Shown in pieces: positions 1-9,219 of a stretch of DNA of 64,000 nt. The DNA comes from Dryobates pubescens. Its lineage: Eukaryota > Chordata > Aves > Piciformes > Picidae. The notes below the pieces were generated by a model. It was not told the DNA's origin. It saw only the letters and a program-made list of their open reading frames with translations, and made no database searches. The stretch covers positions 1,116,001 to 1,180,000 of the forward strand of contig NC_071646.1 of assembly GCF_014839835.1 (NCBI RefSeq), given 5' to 3'. A program made the translations under genes and the position numbers. Numbering within the stretch: position 1 is the stretch's first letter; the number at the start of each line of letters is the position of its first letter.

Positions 1-1610
1 CAGCTGGCACAGGCTGATGTGTGCAGGCAACAAGGGCACCCACTGATGGCCTGGCAGAGCTGGGGCTGCACTGCTCTGCTGCAGGCTGGCAGGAAAGCCA
101 AGGGCAGCTCTCAGAGAGGGAGAGATTGATGCTGGGGCTGGGAGGGGGCTCAGAGCCTCAGCTTCACCTCCACAGCCCAAGAGGAGGTGGGGGATGGGCA
201 GAAGGGATGGGGCCCAGGGGCAGTGCTGCACCACCCTGTGCTGAGCCTTCTGGGGCTGAGTTCTGCATGGCCCTGGCTGCCCCATGCCTCAGTTTCCCCT
301 TCCCCAGCCCCTGGGGGCTGATGGAAGGAGACCTTCCCAGAGCTCAGCTCTGGGAGCCCCCCTGCACTTCTGGGGCCTTCTCTTTTCCTCCTTCCCCAAC
401 CCCTGGCTGGGCACAAACACCAAGTGCCCAGGGAGCAGAGAGCCAGAGCCTCCTGCCTTTGATTCATGAGGCCTCCACGCAGTTCAGTTTGCCTCCCCCT
501 GCAGTTCCCACGGGAAAAGCTGCTCTGCACTTCCTACCCAAGCCCAGTTTGTCCTGCAGGGTTGGGAGCTGGGAGACAAGAAGCCTCCTCCTGCCCTTGC
601 TGGGCCTGAGCTGGGCCTGCTGTGCCCCCTCCTGCTGGGCTGAGCCTGGGGGAGGAAACAGAGGGGGCAGGTGAGTGGCACCCTGAGCTTGCCTGGGGAG
701 CTGGCAGCAGGTTCAGCAGTGCCCAGGGCAGGGCAGGAAGCTGTGCAGGGTGCTGGCAAACATCCTGCCTGCACAGCACCCCCAGCACTGCACCCAGCTG
801 CACAGCCCAGGCTGGGGCACCCCTGCTGCTGCTGCTGCTGCAGCCCAGGCCTGGGCACCCCTGCTGCTGCTGCTGCTGCAGCCCAGGAGGAAGGTTGGGA
901 GAGGCCTGGGAGCTGCTGGTGGAAATCACCAAGTCCCTGCCCTAATCTTTTGCCTTCTGCCCCTCCAGTGCCCAGTGAAAGCCTTTCTGCCTCACTGCCT
1001 GAGCTCTGCTGGGGCCTGGGGCTCTCACAGCACCAAGAGATTTGCACTCCCCTCCAGCACTGGGCTTTGCACTGCTGGGGTTGGTGGTTTCACAGCCTCC
1101 TGCCAGGGCAGCTCCCTCCTCCTCCTCCTCCTGCCCTGCTCCCCTCCTCTGTATCACCATCCCCTGCTCCTGGGGTGGCTGTGAAGTGATGCCAAGTGCC
1201 AGCACCAATTGTTTCAGGGCAGAGATTGTGATCTGCCTGCAGGAGAGGGGAGAGAGCTCCCTCAGCCAAGGGCCAGCTGCTGCTGTGAGCACATCAGGCA
1301 GGGCCAGCAGCAGCTAACAGCTGCCCTGCAGCCTGGCTCAGCAGCTTGCTCAGCCCTGTGCCAGCAGGTTGCTGTCCATGCAAACAGCTCTCCACCTTTG
1401 CTTCTGTTCCCAGGCACACACTGCCTGAGAGTCCTCTTCATCCTCCTCAGTCATGAGCTCTGGGCCAGAGGCTGAGCCTCTCCCCCTGCCCCTGCCAGGG
1501 CTGAGCCTCTCTCCCCCTGCCCCTGCCAGGGCTCCCTGCCAGGTGCTGCAGGACAACCAGAGCAGACCCCAGCCAGAGCCACCCCAACCCCAGTGTGGAC
1601 AAGAGGGAGC
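1..1610. other. Intergenic, no gene recognised
   Basis: Several overlapping reading frames stay open on both strands because the DNA is GC-rich and poor in stop codons, but none gives a recognisable protein. A pair of CTG-repeat blocks lies inside it (listed separately). Confidence 0.5.
810..890. repeat. Duplicated (CTG)n microsatellite block
   Basis: Two near-identical copies of about 38 bp each carry a run of six CTG triplets (about 823-841 and 861-879) flanked by GGGCACCC and CAGCCCAGG. Seen directly. Confidence 0.85.
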
Positions 1611-1624
1611 TCAGCCCCTGCCCA

Positions 1625-1702
1625 GGGCAGCCTGGGAGGGCAGCCTGGGAGGGCAGCCTGGGAGGGCAGCCTGGGAGGGCAGCCTGGGAGGGCAGCCTGG
1701 CA
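1625..1702. repeat. 13-bp minisatellite, about 6 copies
   Basis: The unit GGGCAGCCTGGGA is repeated head to tail with almost no variation. The unit is not a multiple of three, so all frames cycle. Confidence 0.9.
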
Positions 1703-2296
1703 GCATTGCTGTGTGCCAGGGAGGTGCAACAGGCTGGGAGGCAGAGCTGGTGTCAGCCATCAGCTGCACCCCTGGGCCCTCAGCAGGCTCCCAGGGGCAG
1801 CACAGGAGCAGCTCTCAGCCCTTTCAGCCCCACAGCTCATTTGTACCTGCAGAGCTGCTGAGCACAGGCTCAGGCTGCTTGGTCACTTCCTGCACAGCAG
1901 GAGCTCAGCAACGATCTCTGCTCACCTGCAGGAGCAGCTGAGAGCCACAGCACAGCCCCAGGCACAGAGCAGTTCCTGCTCCCCACCTCCTGCCCCTGGC
2001 ACCTGCAGCCCTCCCCAGCTGAGCCCCTGAAGGCACAGCTGGGGCAGGGAGCCCGGGGCCAGGCTGCAGAGCACTGCCCCAGCCAGGGCAGGGAAGGTGC
2101 TGGCAGTCCTCAGCCACCAGAGGAGTCTGCTGCTCCTGGGCCCTCCCTGCATCCTGCCTTCAGCTGTGCAAGCTGCAGCTGCAGAGAGCTCTGACAGTTG
2201 CAGCAGGGCTGCAGAGCAGCTGCGAGGCAGGCAGAGAGGCACCGTGGCACAGGGCCCTGGGGGCTGGCAGCAGCACCACCATTGCCCAGCCTGGGC

Positions 2297-3490
2297 AGCA
2301 CCTGGCCCCCCCTGGCACAGCCAGCACCTGGCCCCCACACTGGCACAGCCAGCACCTGCCCTCCCCTGGCACAGCCAGCACCTGGCCCCCCCTGGCACAG
2401 CCAGCACCTGCCCCCCACACTGGCACAGCCAGCACCTGCCCCCCACACTGGCACAGCCAGCACCTGGCCCCCACACTGGCACAGCCAGCACCTGCCCTCC
2501 CCTGGCACAGCCAGCACCTGGCCCCCCCTGGCACAGCCAGCACCTGCCCCCCACACTGGCACAGCCAGCACCTGCCCTCCACACTGGCACAGCCAGCACC
2601 TGGCCCCCCCTGGCACAGCCAGCACCTGGCCCCCACACTGGCACAGCCAGCACCTGGCCCCCACACTGGCACAGCCAGCACCTGGCCTCCACACTGGCAC
2701 AGCCAGCACCTGCCCTCCCCTGGCACAGCCAGCACCTGGCCCCCCCTGGCACAGCCAGCACCTGCCCCCCACACTGGCACAGCCAGCACCTGCCCTCCAC
2801 ACTGGCACAGCCAGCACCTGCCCCCCACACTGGCACAGCCAGCACCTGCCCTCCACACTGGCACAGCCAGCACCTGCCCCCCACACTGGCACAGCCAGCA
2901 CCTGGCCCCCCCTGGCACAGCCAGCACCTGGCCCCCACACTGGCACAGCCAGCACCTGGCCTCCCCTGGCACAGCCAGCACCTGGCCTCCCCTGGCACAG
3001 CCAGCACCTGCCCCCCACACTGGCACAGCCAGCACCTGGCCCCCACACTGGCACAGCCAGCACCTGGCCTCCCCTGGCACAGCCAGCACCTGGCCCCCCC
3101 TGGCACAGCCAGCACCTGGCCCCCACACTGGCACAGCCAGCACCTGGCCCCCACACTGGCACAGCCAGCACCTGGCCCCCACACTGGCACAGCCAGCACC
3201 TGGCCTCCCCTGGCACAGCCAGCACCTGGCCCCCACACTGGCACAGCCAGCACCTGGCCCCCACACTGGCACAGCCAGCACCTGCCCTCCCCTGGCACAG
3301 CCAGCACCTGCCCTCCACACTGGCACAGCCAGCACCTGGCCCCCACACTGGCACAGCCAGCACCTGGCCCCCACACTGGCACAGCCAGCACCTGGCCTCC
3401 CCTGGCACAGCCAGCACCTGCCCTCCCCTGGCACAGCCAGCACCTGCCCTCCACACTGGCACAGCCAGCACCTGGCCTCCCCTGGCACAG
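2297..3490. repeat. 26/28-bp minisatellite, about 44 copies
   Basis: The constant core GGCACAGCCAGCACCTG is followed by a variable stretch ending either in CCCCT (26-bp unit) or in CACACT (28-bp unit). At least seven unit variants alternate irregularly. The array is free of stops in several frames on both strands, which gives false proteins of over 400 residues. Those are artefacts of the repeat. Confidence 0.95.
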
Positions 3491-4835
3491 TGGGGCTGGA
3501 GGGGGGCTAGGGGCAGGGGAGGAGAGCCAGGGGCTGTTTGAGGTCTGATTGCAGCAGGGCCACTGCCATGGAGTGGGAGCAGCTCCCACTGCCTGCAGGG
3601 GAGCACAGCATTGCCTCTCAGTCCTGGTTGGCAGCCAGGAGACTTCTGGGGAGCACCCTGCACCCCTGAGGGGCCCAGAGGTGCCTGCAGCTCCCTCTCC
3701 TACCTGTGCTGAGCTGCACTTCCAGCCCCTGGGTCTTGCTATGGCTCTGTGGGAGCCCTGCAGCAGCAGGCAGCCTGTCCCCTCCTGCCTGCTCTGCACC
3801 TGACTGAACAGCTCCAAGCTTCACCCTGGGCTGAGCACCCAGCCCCCGGAGATGCATTTTGCACCCTGGGCTCCCGGTTTGGGCTGGCAGGGAGCTCCAC
3901 AGCTCACCCAGTGCCACCCCCTGCAGCCAGCAGGGACCTCCTGCCCCGGAGCAGGCTGCCCCCAGCCCTGCCCGGCCAGGCATGGAGCCTCCAGCGCCTC
4001 CCGGGGCAGCCTCTGTCGCCCTCACGGCGCAGAGCTTGCTGCTCACAGCCGGCCGGAGCCTCCTGCGAGCCACCGGAGCTGCGCAGGACAGCAGGGAAGG
4101 CTTTTGCCAGCCCAGGGCTGTGCGAGGCTCAGCGAGCTCCCTGCCGGCTGCTGTGGGGTCTGGAGCAGGCAGACAGCGATCAGGACCTGCCCTCTGCTGG
4201 CAGCTGGGCTGGGGGCAGCCCCGGGGGGGCAGCTGCCTCCTTGTGGGGCTGCAGGGAAGCCAACACACAGCAGCTCCTTCCTCTGCCCTGCCCACAGCAC
4301 ATCCCCCTGGCAGGCCAGAGGCACAGGGACCCCTGAGAGTGCCCAGGAGATCCTTGCCCCAGCCTCCTGCCCAGCCCTCTCCACAGCTTCCCTCCCCCAG
4401 CAAGCTCAGCCACTTCATCTGACCTCAGCTCCTCTCAGGGCTGGGCTCTGAAGCCCCCAGGGTCCCACAGCCAGGCTGCTGCAGGCTCCTCTGCCATGCT
4501 GAGCCCCCCCCAGGCTGCAGCCCCTGCAAAGCCCTGGGGGCTGTCCCTCCCCAAAGGCTCCAGAGCCACCAGATCCAATTATCCTTCTCCAGCCTGCACC
4601 CCAAGAAGCTTCACAGCTCAGCTCTGGGGCTGGGCACAGCAGAGGGATGATGCAGCTGGACCTCAGCAGGCTCTCAGCTCTCCTGCCCCGGGCTCAGGCA
4701 GCTGCCCAGTGCCAGTGCCCCTGGGAAGGGCAGTGCCTGCCTCTTCTGGGGGCAGCCCTGGACTCCCTCAGGCTGCAGAAGCCTTTCAGGATCACTGAGC
4801 CCAGTCCCCAAGCCAACACCAAGCTAACCATGGCC
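3491..4835. other. Intergenic, GC-rich, no gene recognised
   Basis: It contains a CpG-richer patch near 3950-4110. I found no conserved protein, splice pattern or repeat family that I can name here. Confidence 0.4.
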
Positions 4836-5195
4836 CAGGGATGAAGATTCCACCACTGCCCTGGGCAGCCTGGGCCAGGCCTTGGCAACCTCCTTGGGGA
4901 AGAAATCGTTCCTCATGCCCAAGCTGAACCTCCCCTGCTGCAGCCTGAGGCTGCCTCCTCTTGTCCTCTCATTTGTTGCTTGGGAGAGGAGCCCAACCTC
5001 TCCCCCCTGGCTCCAGCCTCCTCCCAGGGAGCTGCAGAGAGCACTGAGGTCTCCCTCAGCCTCCTCCTCTCCAGGCTGAACCCCCCCAGCTCCCTCAGCT
5101 GCTCCTCCCCAGCCCCTTCCCAGCCTTGCTTGCCCTTCTCTGGGCCCTCCCAGCCTCCCAATGTCCTTCTTGGAGTGAGGAGCCCCCAGACCAAC
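4836..5195 (-). mobile_element. CR1 LINE 3' fragment
   Basis: Reversed, it shows the usual CR1 tail order: a 'GAGGCTGAGGGAGCTGGGG' type block, a 'GCTCTCTGCAGCTCCC' type block, then the 'CCCAGGGCAGTGGTGGA' type block. It is 5'-truncated. Confidence 0.85.
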
Positions 5196-5497
5196 CTGCC
5201 TGCACAATCAGAGTAGAACCATCACCTCCCCCCCTCCCTTCCCTCAGCTGGAGCCCAGGGTGCCAGAAGGTTCTCTTGGTGCTGAACATGGGAAGGAGGA
5301 AAGCTTCCAGCAGCTGGGCAAACACAAGGTGCCCAGGAAGGCTCCCAGACTACCTCCACCCTGCACTTTGTCAGCCTGCTGCCAGCTGACCGACTTCACA
5401 GCCCTGCCAGAGGAAACTGGCACCTCCAGCTGGCAAGCCCTGCCCCTGGCACTGGCATTTCCCACTCCACATGGGCTCCAAGAGGGGGGAAAAGCAG

Positions 5498-5528
<31 letters not shown>

Positions 5529-7461
5529 AGGCAGCCCTCCACCCATGGCCACAAGCTGCCAGCAGGGCTCTGCTCCCAGAGCCTGTCCCTTGCAGGCAGG
5601 ATCCCTGGCAACACCTCTGAGCATGGCACCGAGGGGCTCCTGTCCTGCCTGCTGCCTCCTCCCCCCAGCTGCCTGCCTCCTCCAGTGGCTGCTCCCAGCC
5701 CCTTCAGAGCAGCTCCTGCCTGAGGCTCGCCAGAAGCTGAGCCCCTGGGGGGCTGGGCCCCGGGGGTTTGCCTCATCAGAAAGGAGGGAACTGAGCTGCC
5801 CACAGCAGGGAGAGGGATGCTGCATCCATGCCTGCAGGACTGGCTGCAGGTGAGTGCAGTCCTGCAGCGCTGCCTGCCTCTGGGGGCTCTCTGCAGGAGG
5901 CAAGAGCAGAGCCAAGCCCTGAGCTGCACAGCTCTCAGGCACATGCAGGCTGCTCCCTCCCTCCACACTGGGCCCCTGCCCAATCTCCTTGGCCTGAAGC
6001 ACTCCAGGATCTGGCTCCCACCACTGAGCACCATTCAGGTTTGTGCTTTGCCCCTGCTGAGCTTGCTGCCTGCCAGAACTTACTGCATGGAGCAACTGCT
6101 GCCTGACTCAGTACCCAGCTGCACACAGCAGCTCCCCACCCTGGCTCCCCCACTCACCCTTCCTCTGCACTCACCCAAGAGCAGCTCCTAAACTGGGTGA
6201 ATTAACTCGATGGTGAGCTGAGAGCAAGGGGCACAGGGCTCCTCATGGCACCATGCACAGCACTAAGCAGCAGGAACTCCCCCAGACATTCCTGGCTCAG
6301 CTCAATCCTGCTTGGATGCCTTCACCCCAGGCTTGCCAGAGCTCACATCCCCATCCCCATCAGGGTCAGGCACTTCAGGAGTCACCCAGCAGACTCCTAC
6401 CAACACGAAGCCCTCCCCTGCTCCCCACTGCACTTCCACCTCCAGCTCGCTCCCTGCCTTGCACACCTGCAGGAGCTCCTCACCTGGAAGCTCCCAGGGG
6501 CTCAGCAGCTCTGTGAACACAGCTCTGCCTCTTGTCAAGGAGCTGAGAGCCTGCAGAGGCACAGAGCCCTGCTGAGGGGTGGCAGAGGGGCTGCCTCCTG
6601 GCTTGGCAGAGCGCTGGCAGCTGCCAAGCTGCAGCAAGATGCCCAGCAGCACTGCCCCCCCTCCCCCCAATCACCTCAAAGGGCTTTTAATACCTCCAGC
6701 AGCAGCCCTCTGCCAACAGCTCTGCAGGAGGTAGAAGGCTGCCCTCCGGACTGCTCCTACTTCAGTCCCTGGATCTCTGTTGCCTCCTACCTTTGATGAT
6801 CAAGAGGTTGGCTCCTGCAGGCACGGTTTGCTTCCAGCCTCCACCTCCCTCTGCCTCCTCCCCTTCCCTATCTGTGCACAGCTGCTGCAGCAGAGCCTGG
6901 GGAAGCTGCGTTGCCATCCAAACCAAACGAGATCAGGGCCTTTAATTCCCGGCCCGGCAGCTGTTGTTTACATCACTTTCCACCCCCCCTCCCTCCCCTT
7001 TCACACGCAACAAGTGGTTCTCACCCTGCTCTGGCTCTCCCACACAAGTACCTACACAGGAAGCCAGGGGTGGGAGTCCCGGGGGGGGGTTTCCTGTTCT
7101 GGCTCTCTGAAGCACTTCGGTGCCACCAAAGCTTTGATCAGGAGAGCCAAGCACGGCAGCTGGCACACCAAGGTCCAGCTAAGAGCAGAGGTTGCTTCCA
7201 ACAGGAAAGCCTGAAGTGCTCCCTTGGTTAGCAGGCTCCTGGCACACTGCTGCTTGCTTTCCAAGCCTTTTTTCCCCCCCACCACTTTAGTACCAAGGGC
7301 AACAAGGGCTCCATCCCAGAGCAAGCACAAGAGGGCTGCCCAAGGCTTGGCTGTGCTGGGGAAGCAGGCTGAGGGCTCTGCCCTAAACGGCAGGTGGGAA
7401 ACCACAAGCTTCAGGACAGCTCAGGAGAGGAAAGCCACATTCACCCCAGCCTCAAAACAAG
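5196..7461. other. Intergenic, one possible minus-strand exon, otherwise unassigned
   Basis: No gene can be named. One minus-strand frame at 6302-6670 includes a protein-like stretch (GSELEVEVQW, then GFVLVGVCW), but I cannot place it in a family or find a convincing exon chain. A patch near 6925-6985 has TTTAATTCC and a FOX-like TGTTTAC and could be regulatory. The poly-C tract is listed separately. Confidence 0.3.
5498..5528. repeat. Poly-C homopolymer, 31 nt
   Basis: An uninterrupted run of C preceded by GGGGGGAAAAGCAG. Its true length is uncertain because such tracts are error-prone in sequencing. Confidence 0.85.
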
Positions 7462-7672
7462 TTGTGCCAGGGGAGGCTCAGGCTGGAGAGCAGGGAATGT
7501 TTCCTTATGGAAGGAGTGGGCAGGGGCTGGAACAGGCTGCCCAGAGAGTCACCGTGCAGGGAGGTGCTCAAGAAACCTGCGCCCACGGCAGCCGGGCACA
7601 GTGGTTCGGTGGCCACGGTGGTGCCAGGCTGATGGCTGGATGGGATGCCCTTAGAGGCCTTTCCAAGCAAAC
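7462..7672 (+). mobile_element. CR1 LINE 3' fragment
   Basis: It carries the CR1 tail landmarks in order: CTGGAACAGGCTGCCCAGAG, GAGGTGCTCAAGAAAC, TGGTTCGGTGGCCA and TTAGAGGCCTTTCC. Confidence 0.85.
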
Positions 7673-7738
7673 CAACCCTCTGACATTTACAGCCCTGCCC
7701 CACCGGCTCACGGCACCAGGAGAGGCACTGGGGCTGCA

Positions 7739-7824
7739 GCCGGCAGCGGGAGTCCGGCAGCGGCAGCCCGGCAGCGGCAGCGGGAGCCCGGCAGCGGGAG
7801 CCCGGCAGCGGGAGCCCGGCAGCC
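7739..7824. repeat. Short GC-rich tandem repeat
   Basis: CCGGCAGCGG and GGAGCCCGGCAGCG units of about 12-15 bp repeat several times with variation. Confidence 0.75.
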
Positions 7825-7921
7825 GGCTGGCGAGGGGCTGGCCGGGAGCAGCTGCGGGCACGGCAGAGGGGAGCTCAGGGGAACCCCTCGCTGCTGGGGT
7901 GCACTACAGAGCCACGGGGCC

Positions 7922-9105
7922 ATGCAGGGCAGGGCAGGCTCCGGGCACCGGGGCCGTGCAGGGGGCTGGGCAGGGCAGGCTCCGGGCACCGGGGCCGTGC
8001 AGGGGGCTGGGCAGGGCAGGCTCCGGGCACCGGGGCCGTGCAGGGGGCTGGGCAGGGCAGGGCAGGGCAGGGCAGGCTCCGGATACCGGGGCCGTGCAGG
8101 GGGCTATGCAGGGCAGGGCAGGCTCCGGGCACCGGGGCCGTGCAGGGGGCTGGGCAGGGCAGGCTCCGGGCACCGGGGCCGTGCAGGGGGCTGGGCAGGG
8201 CAGGGCAGGGCAGGGCAGGCTCCGGATACCGGGGCCGTGCAGGGGGCTATGCAGGGCAGGGCAGGCTCCGGGCACCGGGGCCGTGCAGGGGGCTATGCAG
8301 GGCAGGGCAGGGCAGGGCAGGCTCCGGGCAGGGCAGGCTCCGGGCACCGGGGCCGTGCAGGGGGCAGGGCAGGGCAGGCTCCGGGCACCGGGGCCGTGCA
8401 GGCTCCGGGCAGGGCAGGCTCCGGGCACCGGGGCCGTGCAGGGGGCAGGGCAGGGCAGGCTCCGGGCACCGGGGCCGTGCAGGGGGCTGGGCAGGGCAGG
8501 CTCCGGGCACCGGGGCCGTGCAGGGGGCTGGGCAGGGCAGGCTCCGGGCACCGGGGCCGTGCAGAGGGCAGGGCAGGGCCGTGCAGGCTCCAGGCAGGGC
8601 AGGCTCCGGGCACCGGGGCCGTGCAGAGGGCAGGGCAGGGCCGTGCAGGCTCCGGGCAGGGCAGGCTCCGGACACCGGGGCCGTGCAGGGGGCTATGCAG
8701 GGCAGGGCAGGCTCCGGGCAGGGCAGGCTCCGGGCACCGGGGCCGTGCAGGGGGCTGGGCAGGGCAGGCTCCGGGCACCGGGGCCGTGCAGGGGGCTATG
8801 CAGGGCAGGGCAGGGCAGGGCAGGCTCCGGGCACCGGGGCCGTGCAGGGGGCTGGGCAGGGCAGGCTCCGGGCACCGGGGCCGTGCAGGGGGCTGGGCAG
8901 GGCAGGGCAGGGCAGGCTCCGGGCACCGGGGCCGTGCAGGCTCCGGGCAGGGCAGGCTCCGGGCACCGGGGCCGTGCAGGGGGCTATGCAGGGCAGGGCA
9001 GGCTCCGGGCACCGGGGCCGTGCAGGGGGCTATGCAGGGCAGGCTCCGGGCACCGGGGCCGTGCAGGGGGCTGGGCAGGGCAGGGCAGGCTCCGGGCACC
9101 GGGGC
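7922..9105. repeat. 41-bp GC-rich minisatellite abutting the TAF8 promoter
   Basis: The unit runs from GGCTCCGGGCACCGG through GGCCGTGCAGGGGGCTGGGC to GGGCA and is 41 bp in its full form. Nested GGGCA pentamers expand or shrink between units, and some units read CTATGCAGG or lose the middle. There are about 27-30 units. The array ends about 110 bp before the TAF8 start codon. Long reading frames through it are artefacts. Confidence 0.95.
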
Positions 9106-9127
9106 CGCGCGCGCCGCCTCCCGCCGC

Positions 9128-9219
9128 GACTGCAAATCCCACAAGGCCCCGCGCCCGCCCGAGCACGCGCCCCAGCACGTGACGCACGCGCACACCTCCA
9201 TATGGCTCCAAGATGGCCG
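9128..9219 (+). promoter_or_regulatory. TAF8 core promoter and 5' end
   Basis: A TATA-less CpG promoter with three recognisable motif matches. There is a ZNF143/THAP11-like element (ACTGCAAATCCCACAA, 9129-9144). There is an E-box CACGTGAC at 9176-9183. There is a YY1-like AAGATGGCCG at 9210-9219 that contains the start ATG. A YY1 site over the start codon is common in housekeeping genes. The motifs are seen; their use is inferred. Confidence 0.6.

Noticed and set aside
2297-3490. Possible CRISPR array because of regular 26-28-bp repeats
   Set aside because: Units abut with no unique spacers, the genome is a vertebrate, and no cas genes are present.
1922-3817. A 631-residue minus-strand open frame, plus + frames of 447-483 residues
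   Set aside because: They read through the 26/28-bp minisatellite. Stops are absent in many frames because the unit lacks them. No splice or similarity support.
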